From Erwinia endophytica (GTDB lineage: Bacteria > Pseudomonadota > Gammaproteobacteria > Enterobacterales > Enterobacteriaceae): DNA of 64,000 bases. The notes below the pieces were generated by a model that was given only the letters and a program-made list of their open reading frames with translations, was not told the DNA's origin and searched no databases. Made by a program: the position numbers and the translations under genes. Where the stretch lies: positions 1-64,000 of the forward strand of contig NZ_RQVV01000015.1 in NCBI RefSeq assembly GCF_009295515.1, read 5' to 3'. Shown here one piece after another: positions 63,780 to 64,000 of this stretch (its first letter is position 1; every line of letters starts with the position of its first letter).

Positions 63780-64000
63780 TTAAGCGAAAAGAGTACTCAG
63801 TGCAACAGTTGCTACAGCTAACACCGAAACAAGGCCTATTCCGAAAACTTCACCGCTAACAGGCGTTGCTTCCGGAATATCATCCGGACGCACCCAGTCA
63901 GCGTTACTTGATGAGCTGCTGCTTGTTAAGTCTTTAAAAAAATCCATAATCAACGTAGTTAGTGAACCACCACTAACAGATTTAATTTCTGATGTTTTTA
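63780..64000 (-). CDS. Double-glycine-leader small peptide, microcin-like (partial, 5' end beyond window)
   Basis: The frame enters from the window edge and ends TAA at 63780-63782; it is too short for a usual ORF cut-off. The visible leader end reads KTSEIKSVSGG, with E at -8, I at -7, V at -4 and G-G at -2/-1, the pattern recognised by C39 peptidases (ELxxVxGG). The predicted mature part has 61 residues: SLTTLIMDFFKDL, a run of six serines, an acidic middle (ADWVRPDDIPEATP) and a C-terminal hydrophobic helix (VFGIGLVSVLAVATV and onward to LFA) ending at the stop. The same-strand C39 exporter about 9 kb downstream is the natural processor. It resembles class II microcins in plan, but I recognise no family and no immunity gene in view. 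Confidence 0.75.
   Translation of the reverse strand, partial: KTSEIKSVSGGSLTTLIMDFFKDLTSSSSSSNADWVRPDDIPEATPVSGEVFGIGLVSVLAVATVALSTLFA

Overview
The window comes from the chromosome of an enterobacterium (order Enterobacterales). Its backbone has the classic replication-origin neighbourhood: the ribose operon, kup, ravA-viaA, asnC, mioC, oriC, mnmG, rsmG, the nine-gene atp operon, glmU, glmS, pstSCAB-phoU, yieH, adeQ and yieE. Proteins match E. coli orthologues closely in length and motifs, but the asnA gene that normally adjoins asnC is missing, hmp sits beside nsrR, and ERIC repeats are present. I cannot fix the genus; a non-E. coli enterobacterial lineage (for example Yersiniaceae or Erwiniaceae) is an inference.

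Layout. 1-6167: rbsDACBKR on the minus strand with two RbsR palindromes. 6168-9232: ygiW divergent from the qseBC two-component system, with a QseB-type box between them. 9246-14312: kup (minus) divergent from ravA-viaA. 14565-18756: asnC, mioC, oriC, mnmG, rsmG. 19405-26833: atp promoter, atpIBEFHAGDC and terminator, with an unusual structured atpG-atpD spacer and an ERIC element between atpD and atpC. 26980-30550: glmU and glmS.

30600-41800 is an accessory metabolic block inserted between glmS and pstS, which are adjacent in E. coli. It holds a MocR-type regulator divergent from an eight-gene Nit1C-type cluster (MSMEG_0572 family, Nit6803-type nitrilase, radical SAM, GNAT, AIR-synthase-like, MSMEG_0570 family, flavoprotein, plus an AMP-forming ligase), then a LysR regulator divergent from a second, unrelated-subfamily nitrilase. 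Both nitrilases keep Glu-Lys-Cys. This is probably a nitrile or cyanide nitrogen-scavenging region.

41911-49228: Pho box, pstSCAB-phoU, an MFS remnant, yieH and PurR-controlled adeQ. 49271-52164: yieE (with a lost metal-binding Asp), hmp (with an insertion) and nsrR behind a near-perfect NsrR site.

52246-64000 is the most interesting part: a single-strand (minus) composite locus. In reading order it has a small double-glycine-leader peptide truncated by the window edge, major pilin, chaperone, usher, tip adhesin, an RcsB-like regulator whose phospho-acceptor Asp is Glu, a TolC-like outer-membrane protein, an HlyD/CvaA-like adaptor, a C39 peptidase ABC exporter with an intact Cys-His-Asp triad, and an EagR/DcrB (DUF1795) protein bracketed by two ERIC elements. 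My reading is that the exporter cleaves and secretes the double-glycine peptide (microcin-like, Ser-rich linker, hydrophobic C-terminal helix), that this is co-organised with a chaperone-usher pilus, and that the EagR-like protein may shield the hydrophobic segment. That combination is not one I recognise as a described system.
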